Source of the DNA: Flavobacteriales bacterium
GTDB lineage: Bacteria; Bacteroidota; Bacteroidia; Flavobacteriales; JADGDT01
Reading direction: 5' to 3'
Length of the DNA: 22,684 bases
Assembly (NCBI GenBank): GCA_023145275.1
Contig: JAGLEB010000074.1
Span: forward strand, 1 to 22,684
Positions 8,101-15,143 of this stretch are shown piece by piece. Below the pieces are notes generated by a model. It was given only the letters and a program-made list of their open reading frames with translations. It did no database searches and had not been told where the DNA came from. The position numbers and the translations under genes were made by a program. The number at the start of each line of letters is the position of its first letter. The first letter of the stretch is position 1.

Positions 8101-8547
8101 GATTTTGAAATTTTATTAACAGATGATTATGTTAATAATATATCAGAAAGGTTATCGCTGTACAATGAGCTAAATTCAGTAAAGAACGAAGATGAATTAA
8201 AGAAATATCAAGAGAACCTCGAGGATAGATTCGGGAAATTACCTTCTCAAACATTCGATTTGCTTAATAGTATGCGTGTGAAATGGATGGCTACAGAATT
8301 AGGTTTCGAAAAGTTAGTTATGAAAAAATCTAAACTGATAGCATACTTTATATCTAACCAAGAGTCTGAATATTTTCAGTCGGAAGTATTTACTAAAATC
8401 CTCTCCTTTGCACAAAGGAATCCAAAAGAATGCAAGTTAAAAGAAAGAACAAACAAACTGGGTAAACCTATTTTAACTCTTGTGTTTGACGATGTCGACA
8501 GTGTAGCTAAGGCATTAACAATATTTAATAGAATGACTGAATTATGA
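5194..8547 (+). CDS. mfd: Transcription-repair coupling factor Mfd
   Basis: Mfd removes RNA polymerase stalled at DNA lesions and recruits UvrA for nucleotide excision repair. The 1117 residues match the usual length (about 1150). The order is a UvrB-like N-terminal region with PGSYRRPYQ near residue 87, then the RNA-polymerase-interacting Tudor-like domain beginning near 430 (GDHVTHIDHGIGKFGG). The helicase core follows, with GDVGFGKTEVA near 582-592 (Walker A), DEEQKFG near 683 (DExx box) and GRVGRS near 855 (motif VI), and then a C-terminal TRCF domain. No key motif is missing. The stop overlaps the ATG of the sirtuin gene (ATGA at 8544-8547), so the two are probably co-transcribed and translationally coupled. 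Confidence 0.97.
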   Translation: MTPKELITLYKESAVVEQLSAEFAKGTRTKVCFSGAIGALKSFYTTALFRKTERAFLMILDDKEQAAYFLNEAEQIVGEKDVLFYPGSYRRPYQIEETDNSNVLMRAEVLSRINSRRKPAIIVTYPDALFEKVITRKEMDKHSLKVALGDNISIDFLNELLFEYKFNRVDFVVEPGDFSVRGGIVDVYSFSNDNPYRIEFFGDEVDSIRTFDIESQLSIDKVNKFKIIPNVENKRVDEVREGFLKYISKDSIVVFNDADSTGLRLDKLFDKATQTFESIKGELNHIEPDQLFISSKEFYKSLMEFSLIEFATKPLFKADYFVKVNATPQPSFNKNFEMLTQNLAENSHKGFQNLLLCANEKQIKRFSEIFEDIGHNIKYKARVFPIHEGFIDVDNKLVVYTDHQIFERYHKFNLKNTNAKSQTITIKELTSLAIGDHVTHIDHGIGKFGGLQKIEVEGRIQEAIKLIYSDNDILYVSIHSLYKISKFNGKDGKPPKVNKLGSPAWKALKNKTKKKVKEIAYDLIQLYAKRRSQKGFQFAPDTYMQHELEASFIYEDTPDQFTATQDVKADMESERPMDRLVCGDVGFGKTEVAIRAAFKAATDGKQVAILVPTTILAFQHYKTFSERLKNMPVTINYMNRFRSAKQKREIIADLKEGKIDIVIGTHQLVGKSIEFKDLGLLIIDEEQKFGVAIKDKLKTIKENIDTLTLTATPIPRTLQFSLMAARDLSIINTPPPNRHPIDTQVVGFSEEVIRDAISYEISRGGQVFFIHNRIENIKEVAGMVQRLVPGAKVAIGHGRMDGKTLEKLTLAFIEGEFDVLVSTTIVESGIDVPNANTMIINNANNFGLSDLHQMRGRVGRSNKKAFCYFIAPPYSAMTEEARKRLMALEQYSGLGQGLNIAMKDLEIRGAGDMLGGEQSGFMAEMGFDTYQKILGEAIDELKENEFKELFDSESTDDEKAYVKDCQLDTDFEILLTDDYVNNISERLSLYNELNSVKNEDELKKYQENLEDRFGKLPSQTFDLLNSMRVKWMATELGFEKLVMKKSKLIAYFISNQESEYFQSEVFTKILSFAQRNPKECKLKERTNKLGKPILTLVFDDVDSVAKALTIFNRMTEL

Positions 8548-9287
8548 GGGAAGAGGATATAAAACGGGCTGCGGAGTTAATAAAAGGTTCAAAGTATACA
8601 ACTGCCTTTACAGGTGCTGGAATTTCTGTTGAAAGCGGTATTCCTCCTTTTAGAGGAGAGGGTGGATTGTGGAACAAATATGATCCAAATATCTTGGATT
8701 TATATACCTATAAAACTAATCCACAGAAGAGTTGGCCAGTGATAAAAGAATTGTTTTTTGATTTTTTTGGTGATGCGAGGTCAAATAAAGCACATTTTGG
8801 GCTTGCTGAACTTGAAGAAAAAGGACTACTAAAATCTGTAATTACTCAGAATATTGACAGTCTTCACCAAGAGGCGGGGAGTAGACATGTTTTTGAATAT
8901 CACGGAAATTGTCGACGACTTGTTTGCTTTGAATGTGGAAGCATAGAGCTAGTTAAAACGAAAACTCTTAGCGAAACTCCTCCCAAATGTGAAAAATGTG
9001 GAGGTCTATTGAAACCAGATTTTATCTTTTTTGGAGAAGGCATTCCTGAGCTTGCCTATGAGAAATCTATCGAGGCAGTACGAAATTGTGAGGTGATGTT
9101 AGTAATAGGTACTACTGGCGAAATTGTTCCAGCATCAACATTGCCATATTTGGCTAAAGAAATGGGAGCGAAAATTATTGAAATTAATACAAACGAATCT
9201 GCTTACACAAAATCAATAATAGATGTTTTTCTTCAAGGTAGGGCAACAGAGATCATGGATATGCTAATGAAAGAAATTAACTCTTAA
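8544..9287 (+). CDS. cobB: NAD-dependent protein deacylase, Sir2 family
   Basis: Sirtuins use NAD+ to remove acyl groups from lysines. This 247-residue protein has the NAD-binding GAGISVESGIPPFRG (24-38), TQNID (101-105), the catalytic histidine in EYHG (H120), and a zinc site C128-x2-C131 ... C149-x2-C152. The Y-x-x-R pair that marks desuccinylase-type sirtuins (SIRT5, E. coli CobB) is not apparent in the region after GLWNKYDP, so deacetylation is more likely than desuccinylation; this is inference. The ATG overlaps the mfd stop codon. The stop codon overlaps the stop of the convergent LysE-type gene. The symbol cobB is a family name only. Confidence 0.92.
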   Translation: MREEDIKRAAELIKGSKYTTAFTGAGISVESGIPPFRGEGGLWNKYDPNILDLYTYKTNPQKSWPVIKELFFDFFGDARSNKAHFGLAELEEKGLLKSVITQNIDSLHQEAGSRHVFEYHGNCRRLVCFECGSIELVKTKTLSETPPKCEKCGGLLKPDFIFFGEGIPELAYEKSIEAVRNCEVMLVIGTTGEIVPASTLPYLAKEMGAKIIEINTNESAYTKSIIDVFLQGRATEIMDMLMKEINS

Positions 9288-9937
9288 AATATAGTATTTA
9301 CGATGTTCATTATGTCTTCTTCAGAGACAAAAGCCTTCATTGATAAAACAATACCAAAGCCCATTAGAATAAAGCCAATAGTCTTTTTGATACTGTATAG
9401 GCGTTCGTCGGTTAGGTTTTTCTTAAATTCTTTAGCAAGAGCTATTTTTATAAAATCTACAACTAAATATGTAGCAATAACAGCCGTAAAATAGATTGCC
9501 GTATTTGTAGTGTCGAAATTCATTTTATGACCGGCTATGACCATAGATCCAAGCCAGAAAATTAGCACGCCAATATTTATTACATTTAAGAAAAATCCTT
9601 TAAGAATTAGTCCTAAATAATCTGTTTTCTTCTCTTTAATACTTTCGTATTCAATGTGGTCTTTTTTAATGACACTACTAAGCCCGTATACAAAAATTAC
9701 AGATCCACCTATAAGGAATAATGAAGGAGTGTCTTCGAGGTCTTGTAATAGCTGTTTACTTGAGAAAAATGCTATTGCGATATAAAATACATCTGACAAA
9801 ACTACGCCTATATCTAGTGCTAATGCGGCTCTAGCACCTTTAGTGATACTAGTTTCTATAAGTACAAAGAAAACAGGACCTACCAAAATGCTTAAAGTTA
9901 GTCCAAGTGGAATCGCAAATATTACTATATCAAGCAT
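9284..9937 (-). CDS. LysE-family translocator
   Basis: LysE/RhtB proteins are inner-membrane exporters of amino acids or related small molecules. The 217 residues contain about six hydrophobic segments and the N-terminal family signature GPVFFVLIETSITKGARAA (20-38) followed by GVVLSD. The substrate cannot be told. The C-terminus carries a short acidic tail. The stop codon is interleaved with that of the convergent sirtuin gene, with no terminator between them. Upstream is the terminator of the head-GIN gene, and I see no good -7 box between that terminator and the ATG at 9937, so expression may depend on read-through or a weak promoter. Confidence 0.85.
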   Translation of the reverse strand: MLDIVIFAIPLGLTLSILVGPVFFVLIETSITKGARAALALDIGVVLSDVFYIAIAFFSSKQLLQDLEDTPSLFLIGGSVIFVYGLSSVIKKDHIEYESIKEKKTDYLGLILKGFFLNVINIGVLIFWLGSMVIAGHKMNFDTTNTAIYFTAVIATYLVVDFIKIALAKEFKKNLTDERLYSIKKTIGFILMGFGIVLSMKAFVSEEDIMNIVNTIF

Positions 9938-9953
9938 GAATGTCTTAGAATTT

Positions 9954-9982
9954 AAAAAACGGAATCCTGTTTAGGATTCCGT
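9954..9982 (-). terminator. Intrinsic terminator after the head-GIN gene
   Basis: A perfect 10-bp stem ACGGAATCCT / AGGATTCCGT with a 4-nt loop is followed on the - strand by TTTTTT. It lies 38 nt after the head-GIN stop codon and 17 nt before the LysE-type start, separating the two genes. Confidence 0.88.
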
Positions 9983-10019
9983 TGCAAAAGTAGTCTATTT
10001 GTAAGTCTTTCTGAAATTA

Positions 10020-10703
10020 TTACCTTGACTCAATATTTCCACCAAGGCTTATACTTTTATTTATAGTTTGAGTCTTGCCGTAATAATAAATATTTCCACC
10101 CATTGTTACCGAGGCATCAAGAACCTCACTAATTCGAACCTTAGCATTCCCACCTGCACTAACTGAGACCTCACCAAATGAACATTCTAATTTTTCACCA
10201 TCAAATCGTCCTCCTGTATTAATGTTTACAGACAAATTTTCACTTTTTCCCTCTAGTTCTATCTGACCACCAGAAACAATCTTAGCTGCGATATCGCTCG
10301 ATACTACATTCAACTCTATTGTAGCCCCTTCAATTGCTTTTATTTCAATTGACTTGCTTTCAATTTTATCGTTTGAACTAATAGAACTTCCTTCAGTAGC
10401 CTTTATATCTTTAAGCTCGCCAGCGAAGTACACAATTATGTGATTGTCATCTCCCATAAAGTTACTTCCAAAATTCATCTTTATTTTTAATGTTTTACCA
10501 GATACTTGCGTAATTAGTTTATCGATGTTCTTGCCTGAAACTTTCACGTAGTTTTTATCAGACGGAACTAATTGAACACTTAATCCATCATATGATGTCA
10601 CATTTTCAAAATCTCTAAGTTGACGAGATTCAACATCTTGAGCACTCAAAGTTGTAATAAATAAAAGGCTAATAGCCGAAAAAAGAATTCTTTTTAATTG
10701 CAT
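10020..10703 (-). CDS. Head-GIN domain (DUF2807) exported protein
   Basis: This 227-residue protein has a clear signal peptide (residues 1-21, ending TLSAQD) and then a repetitive beta-strand pattern with many Gly, Ser and Lys residues. Examples are VSGKNIDKLITQVSGKTLKI, GGQIELEG, NTGGRFDG, SAGGNAKV, TMGGNIYY and SLGGNIES. This is typical of DUF2807 (PF10988, 'putative auto-transporter adhesin, head GIN domain'), a right-handed beta-helix-like family common in Bacteroidota. The function is unknown; members are periplasmic or surface proteins. It lies 70 nt downstream of rnr on the same strand and may be partly co-transcribed. A strong terminator follows. Confidence 0.85.
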   Translation of the reverse strand: MQLKRILFSAISLLFITTLSAQDVESRQLRDFENVTSYDGLSVQLVPSDKNYVKVSGKNIDKLITQVSGKTLKIKMNFGSNFMGDDNHIIVYFAGELKDIKATEGSSISSNDKIESKSIEIKAIEGATIELNVVSSDIAAKIVSGGQIELEGKSENLSVNINTGGRFDGEKLECSFGEVSVSAGGNAKVRISEVLDASVTMGGNIYYYGKTQTINKSISLGGNIESR

Positions 10704-10773
10704 GATAATTGTTTTGTTAAATCTTTATTAATACGTTGAAAACAAGGAAATGTTGCCTGCAGCCTCCATTATT

Positions 10774-12936
10774 TTATTCTATTAATTCATAATCTAGTTG
10801 TTTCTTTTCAAGGTCGGTATTTTTTACTCTAACCATTACTTGATCGCCAAGTTGGTAGATGTGTTTTGATACGTCGCCAACTAGACAGTAATTTTTTGGA
10901 TCGAAGGAATAGTAGTCCTCTTTTATGTCGCGGAGTCTTACTAGTCCTTCGCATTTATTGTCGATAATTTCAACATACATACCCCATTCAGTCACACCAG
11001 AGATTACTCCCATAAAATCTTGATCTCTGTGCATCTCCATATATTTTACTTGCATGTACTTTATTGATTCTCTCTCTGCCTTACTTGCAATTATTTCTCT
11101 TTCAGAAGAGTGTTCGCATTTACTTTCCCACTCTTCAATAGGTACCGATTTGCCACCATCTAAATAATGTTGGAGTAATCGGTGCACCATTACGTCAGGG
11201 TATCTACGGATTGGCGATGTAAAATGAGTGTAGTAGTTAAATGCTAAACCATAATGCCCAATATTATCCGTGGTGTATTTTGCTTTACTCATTGATCTTA
11301 CAGCTAATGTCTCTACCATATTAGCTTCTGCCTTTCCATGAACATCAGCTAGAAGCTTGTTTAGAGAATTAGAAATAGCCGAACGACCTTGAATCTGCAT
11401 CTGATATCCAAATTGACGAACAAATAGTTGAAGAGAAGCTAGTTTTTCAGGGTTTGGATCGTCGTGAACTCTATATACAAAGGTTTTGCCCGTTGGTTCT
11501 CCATTTTTCTTCATGCCAATAAATTCAGCCACCTTTTTATTTGCAAGAAGCATAAACTCCTCAATAAGATGGTTAGAATCTTTAGATTCCTTGAAATAGA
11601 TACCCGTAGGCTCGTGGTTTTCGTCAAGTTTAAATTTCACTTCAACTTTATCGAAAGATATAGCACCTTTTTTAGATCTATCCTCTCTAAGTATCTTCGC
11701 TAGTCTATCTAAAAGTAGAATTTCATCAACTAAATCTCCTTTTTTTGTCTCTATAACATCTTGTGCCTCCTCGTACGAAAATCTTCTATCTGATAGAGTC
11801 ACTGTTCTGCCAAACCAATCATTTATTATCTTGGCATTATCGTCTATCTCGAAAACAGCCGAAAACGTTAGTTTTTCCTCATTTGGTCTAAGCGAACAAA
11901 CTTTATTCGAAAGTATCTCAGGTAGCATTGGTACAACCCTATCAACAAGATAAACTGAAGTAGCCCTAGCGAGCGCCTCTTCCTCTAAAATAGAGCCTTC
12001 TTTTACATAGTGAGAAACGTCAGCTATGTGAACTCCAATTTCCCAATTTCCATTATCGAGTTTCTGAACAGAAAGTGCGTCATCAAAATCTTTAGCATCA
12101 ACGGGGTCGATAGTAAATGTTGTGACACCTCTCATATCTCGACGTTTGGCTATTTCATCTGCATGAATCTCAGTATCTATTTTATTAGCCTCCTCTTCAA
12201 CATGTTTTGGAAATTTAAATGGAAGGCCATATTCTGCCAAAATAGAGTGCATCTCAACATCGTGTTCTCCTGGATTTCCTAGTACTTCTATTACCTCTCC
12301 AAAAGGACTTTGTGCTTTTTCTGGCCAGTCAGTTAATTTCACTAAAACCTTTTGTCCATTTTCTGCACCAGAAACTTTGTCTAGAGGAACAAAAATATCT
12401 ACTGGCATCTTGCTGCTATCAGGGTTAACAAATGCAAAACGTGGAGAAATTTCTATTTGACCTACAAACTCAGTTCTTGCTCTTTCAATTACTTCCACAA
12501 TCTCACCCTCCTGACGTCCACTTTTTCTACGTCTGAAAAGGTATACTTTCACCAAGTCGTTATGTAATGCATGTTGGGTTTGCCCCCTCTGTATGTAAAC
12601 ATCCGACTCCATTTCTTCTGAAATGATGTATGCTGAGCCATTGGCTTTCATATCTACTTTACCATAAATGTAAAGTTTATCTGCTTTAAGTGTGTATTTA
12701 CCTCTTTCTTGTTCCTCAATACGTCCTTGAGCCTTTAGCTCTTCTATTTTTTTCAAAACTTCTTGGCGTCCAGCGGAATCTTTTATATTTAACTTTGAAG
12801 ATAATTGTTTGTAGTTAAATTCCTGTCCAGGATTCATTCTAAAAACCTTCAGTATTTTTCTCGTGATATCTTTAAGGTTTAAGGCTCTTCTTTTGCCTCC
12901 TGTCTTCTTTTCTTTTTTATTTTTTCTTTTCGGCAT
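10774..12936 (-). CDS. rnr: Ribonuclease R
   Basis: RNase R is a processive 3'-5' exoribonuclease that degrades structured RNA. The 720 residues show a lysine-rich N-terminus, a winged-helix-like region (about 25-85) and cold-shock OB domains (about 88-220). The RNB catalytic domain has TIDPVDAKDFDDALS, with D277, D283, D285 and D286 matching the four metal-binding aspartates of RNase II/R. A C-terminal S1 domain starts near 640 (GVISGVTEWGMYVEI). Unlike E. coli RNase R, the protein ends right after the S1 domain, without a long basic tail; the lysine-rich stretch is at the N-terminus instead. The ATG at 12936 opens with MPKRKNKKEKK. A 328-nt gap lies upstream. Confidence 0.96.
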   Translation of the reverse strand: MPKRKNKKEKKTGGKRRALNLKDITRKILKVFRMNPGQEFNYKQLSSKLNIKDSAGRQEVLKKIEELKAQGRIEEQERGKYTLKADKLYIYGKVDMKANGSAYIISEEMESDVYIQRGQTQHALHNDLVKVYLFRRRKSGRQEGEIVEVIERARTEFVGQIEISPRFAFVNPDSSKMPVDIFVPLDKVSGAENGQKVLVKLTDWPEKAQSPFGEVIEVLGNPGEHDVEMHSILAEYGLPFKFPKHVEEEANKIDTEIHADEIAKRRDMRGVTTFTIDPVDAKDFDDALSVQKLDNGNWEIGVHIADVSHYVKEGSILEEEALARATSVYLVDRVVPMLPEILSNKVCSLRPNEEKLTFSAVFEIDDNAKIINDWFGRTVTLSDRRFSYEEAQDVIETKKGDLVDEILLLDRLAKILREDRSKKGAISFDKVEVKFKLDENHEPTGIYFKESKDSNHLIEEFMLLANKKVAEFIGMKKNGEPTGKTFVYRVHDDPNPEKLASLQLFVRQFGYQMQIQGRSAISNSLNKLLADVHGKAEANMVETLAVRSMSKAKYTTDNIGHYGLAFNYYTHFTSPIRRYPDVMVHRLLQHYLDGGKSVPIEEWESKCEHSSEREIIASKAERESIKYMQVKYMEMHRDQDFMGVISGVTEWGMYVEIIDNKCEGLVRLRDIKEDYYSFDPKNYCLVGDVSKHIYQLGDQVMVRVKNTDLEKKQLDYELIE

Positions 12937-13264
12937 TGTTAATCAAAATCAGATTAAAAATCAATATTTTGTTTACTTGCTAAATAAATGAATAGGTTGA
13001 GTTTTTGGTAAAGATTGATAAGGAATTAATAGATTTATTTCCAGTAAACTATCACAAAGGTAGTCATTTGAATTACTTAGCGAGTAATGTTTGTGCTAAA
13101 ATACATTTATCAAGTATTTCCGATGTGTTTTCGTGATGAAATGATTGTTATCAATATGTTATCATCTATGACAAGGTATAGATTTGTATTTTTACGCATC
13201 TACATTATTCAATGCTATGCTACATTGTTTTAAAAAAGCATTAACTTTGTAATAAAATTTGGAA
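12937..13264. other. Divergent intergenic region between rnr and the rof-like gene
   Basis: This 328-nt gap holds no supportable gene. For the - strand there is one full -7 match, TACCTTTG (CAAAGGTA at 13055-13062 on the + strand), which would give rnr a leader of about 110 nt. For the + strand there are two full matches, TAGATTTG (13179-13186) and TAACTTTG (13242-13249). The motif GTTATCA occurs twice (from 13147 and 13158). No hairpin terminator is seen, as expected between divergent genes. Confidence 0.5.
13242..13249 (+). promoter_or_regulatory. Candidate -7 box (TAACTTTG) for the rof-like gene
   Basis: TAACTTTG matches TAnnTTTG fully and lies 15 nt before the ATG at 13265. A TTG at 13225-13227 is only 14 nt upstream, shorter than the usual spacing, so the -33 part is uncertain. 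A second -7 match lies at 13179-13186. Confidence 0.35.
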
Positions 13265-13492
13265 ATGTTTAGACTAGCATGTGGATTATACGATAATCTT
13301 GAAGTTTTTTCTATGAGAAAGACAAAGGTTGAGCTCACGTATCTCAATGAAGATGGAGAAGAAATTGTAGTAGAAGGACTTATCACCGATTTAGTTGCGA
13401 AAGATGGAATAGAGTCAATCATTTTTAATAGTGATAAAGTAATAAAAACACAGGATATTATTATAGTTAATGGTTTAGATTATAAGTCATAA
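13265..13492 (+). CDS. Rof-like Rho-binding antiterminator
   Basis: This 75-residue protein resembles E. coli Rof (PF07073), a small Sm-like-fold protein that binds Rho and inhibits Rho-dependent termination. The shared pattern is an N-terminal C-x-x-Y-D-N-L-E (C6, Y9-E13), then a charged beta strand (KVELTYLNEDGEE), a strand ending DL near 42-43, and a C-terminal strand similar to Rof 'LDKI' (IKTQDIIIVNG). A downstream ATG at 13313 would cut off the CxxYDNLE motif and a TTG at 13261 would add two residues, so the ATG at 13265 is preferred. The gene stands alone before accD. The identification rests on motif memory, not a search. Confidence 0.7.
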   Translation: MFRLACGLYDNLEVFSMRKTKVELTYLNEDGEEIVVEGLITDLVAKDGIESIIFNSDKVIKTQDIIIVNGLDYKS

Positions 13493-13643
13493 CATATAAA
13501 GTTTGGATTTAGTACTGGGCTCTGTTTTTAGACCCTTATTCATTACAAATTATTTTTATATCTTGCGCGGCTATAATCCGTATAGTCTTTGGGTTTAGTA
13601 GTTGAAAAAAAAACATTATTAACATATAGTTAATCAATCAGAT

Positions 13644-14489
13644 ATGGCTTGGTTTAAAAGAACTGAAAAAGGAATAACAACTCCCACAGAGGAAAAGTTA
13701 GATATACCTAAAGGCTTGTGGTACAAGACGCCTAGTGGAAAAATTATCGATACAGACATGCTTAAAAGAAATTTTTATGTAAGTCCTGAAGATGGTTATC
13801 ATGTGAGAATTGGGAGTGAAGAATATTTCGAAATATTGTTTGATGATGGAAAATACACTGAGCTTAATGCTAACTTATCTTCATTAGATCCACTGAAATT
13901 TGAAGATAAAAAGAAATACCCTGATAGATTGAGAGAGGTGGAAGAAAGAACTGAGCTGAAAGATGCTATTCGTACTGCTGTTGGTAAATCTGAAGGTGAG
14001 GATTTAGTTATTGCAGCAATGGATTTTAACTTTATTGGTGGTTCTATGGGCTCTGTTGTTGGAGAGAAAATAGCTAGAGCTATTGATTACTCCATAGAAA
14101 ATAGAATTCCTTTTATGCTTATCTCTAAATCTGGAGGTGCTAGAATGATGGAAGCTGCTTTTTCTTTGATGCAGATGGCTAAAACTTCAGCCAAATTAGC
14201 ATTATTGTCAAAAGCTAAAATACCATATGTATCATTGCTTACCGACCCCACAACAGGAGGAGTTACTGCTTCGTATGCTATGCTTGGAGATGTGAATATT
14301 GCTGAGCCACGTGCGCTTATAGGATTTGCTGGTCCAAGAATTGTGAAAGAAACTACTGGAAAAGATCTTCCGGAAGGATTCCAAACAGCCGAATTTGTTT
14401 TAGAGCACGGTTTCTTAGATTTTATTGTTGAAAGAAAAGAGCTTAAACATAAAGTTAATCGGTTTATAAGATTGATTCTAAATAGATAG
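13644..14489 (+). CDS. accD: Acetyl-CoA carboxylase carboxyltransferase subunit beta, zinc-ribbon-less
   Basis: AccD and AccA form the carboxyltransferase that makes malonyl-CoA for fatty-acid synthesis. The 281 residues cover the whole family core: FIGGSMGSVVGEKIARA, SKSGGARMMEA, SLMQMAKTSA, LTDPTTGGVTASYAMLGD and the oxyanion/CoA region ALIGFAGPR. E. coli AccD has a four-cysteine zinc ribbon before this core (K-C-D-S-C-G ... V-C-P-K-C). Here the aligned segments read YKTPSGKII and YVSPEDGYHVRIG, and the protein has no cysteine at all. The start MAWFKRTEKGITTPTE is typical. The gene appears to be monocistronic with a bidirectional terminator after it; accA is not in the window. Confidence 0.95.
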   Translation: MAWFKRTEKGITTPTEEKLDIPKGLWYKTPSGKIIDTDMLKRNFYVSPEDGYHVRIGSEEYFEILFDDGKYTELNANLSSLDPLKFEDKKKYPDRLREVEERTELKDAIRTAVGKSEGEDLVIAAMDFNFIGGSMGSVVGEKIARAIDYSIENRIPFMLISKSGGARMMEAAFSLMQMAKTSAKLALLSKAKIPYVSLLTDPTTGGVTASYAMLGDVNIAEPRALIGFAGPRIVKETTGKDLPEGFQTAEFVLEHGFLDFIVERKELKHKVNRFIRLILNR

Positions 14490-14525
14490 TATTCTACGAA
14501 GGAATAGACTGATTTAAGGAAATAT

Positions 14526-14561
14526 AAAAACTCAAGAGCTTTATTGTTCTCGAGTTTTTTT
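14526..14561. terminator. Bidirectional terminator between accD and ruvC
   Basis: A 10-bp stem (ACTCAAGAGC at 14530-14539, GTTCTCGAGT at 14546-14555, one mismatch and one wobble) is flanked by an A run on the left and seven T residues on the right. It lies between convergent accD (+) and ruvC (-) and can serve both. Confidence 0.8.
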
Positions 14562-14573
14562 ATTGGGGAAAAA

Positions 14574-15128
14574 TTATTTTTTCACTTTGTTAGGATTATT
14601 TTTGATAAATGACTCCCAACCAGAGTAAGATTTTCCTGAACTAATTGTGTTGCCGCTGTTGTAGAAATGGCAAACAGCTGCTGCTAATCCATCTGTAGCA
14701 TCAAGATGCTTAGGCATTTCTTTCATATTCAATATCTGTTTCAACATTGCTGCTACACTTTCTTTTGATGCATTACCATTACCAGTAATAGCCATCTTAA
14801 TCTTTTTTGGTGCATATTCGGTGATTGTAACTTCTCTATAAAGCCCAGCTGCCATAGCTACCCCTTGCGCCCTACCTAATTTTAGCATCGATTGTACATT
14901 TTTTCCAAAAAATGGAGCTTCAATGGCAATTTCATCAGGGTGGTAGTGGTCTATTAATGAGAGTGTTTTCTCAAATATTTTTTTTAGTTTTAGATAGTGA
15001 TCACTAAGCTTCGATAAAATCAATTCATCGTAGCTAATAAGTTCAATTTTTTTACCTTTAACACGGATTAACCCGAAGCCCATTATTGTAGTACCTGGGT
15101 CAATTCCTAATATTATTTTCTCAGTCAA
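14574..15128 (-). CDS. ruvC: Holliday junction endonuclease RuvC
   Basis: RuvC cuts Holliday junctions made by RuvAB. The 184 residues show the RNase-H-like core with catalytic D10 (LGIDPGTTIMGFG), E70 (AIEAPFFGKN), and D143 and D146 (LDATDGLAAA), plus the QGVAMAA and KKIKMAITGNGNASKE motifs. The start codon is TTG (15126-15128). There is no in-frame ATG between the preceding in-frame stop and the first catalytic Asp, and the next ATG is at residue 16, after D10, so a non-ATG start is required. The divergent flippase-like gene begins 15 nt away. A perfect -7 box TAACTTTG lies inside that neighbour. Confidence 0.95.
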   Translation of the reverse strand: MTEKIILGIDPGTTIMGFGLIRVKGKKIELISYDELILSKLSDHYLKLKKIFEKTLSLIDHYHPDEIAIEAPFFGKNVQSMLKLGRAQGVAMAAGLYREVTITEYAPKKIKMAITGNGNASKESVAAMLKQILNMKEMPKHLDATDGLAAAVCHFYNSGNTISSGKSYSGWESFIKNNPNKVKK

Positions 15129-15143
15129 TTTGTATTTTATTAA

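Noticed and set aside
13192..13422. 76-codon - strand frame over the rof-like gene
   Set aside because: Antisense to the frame carrying CxxYDNLE; low-complexity Ser-rich composition and no promoter.
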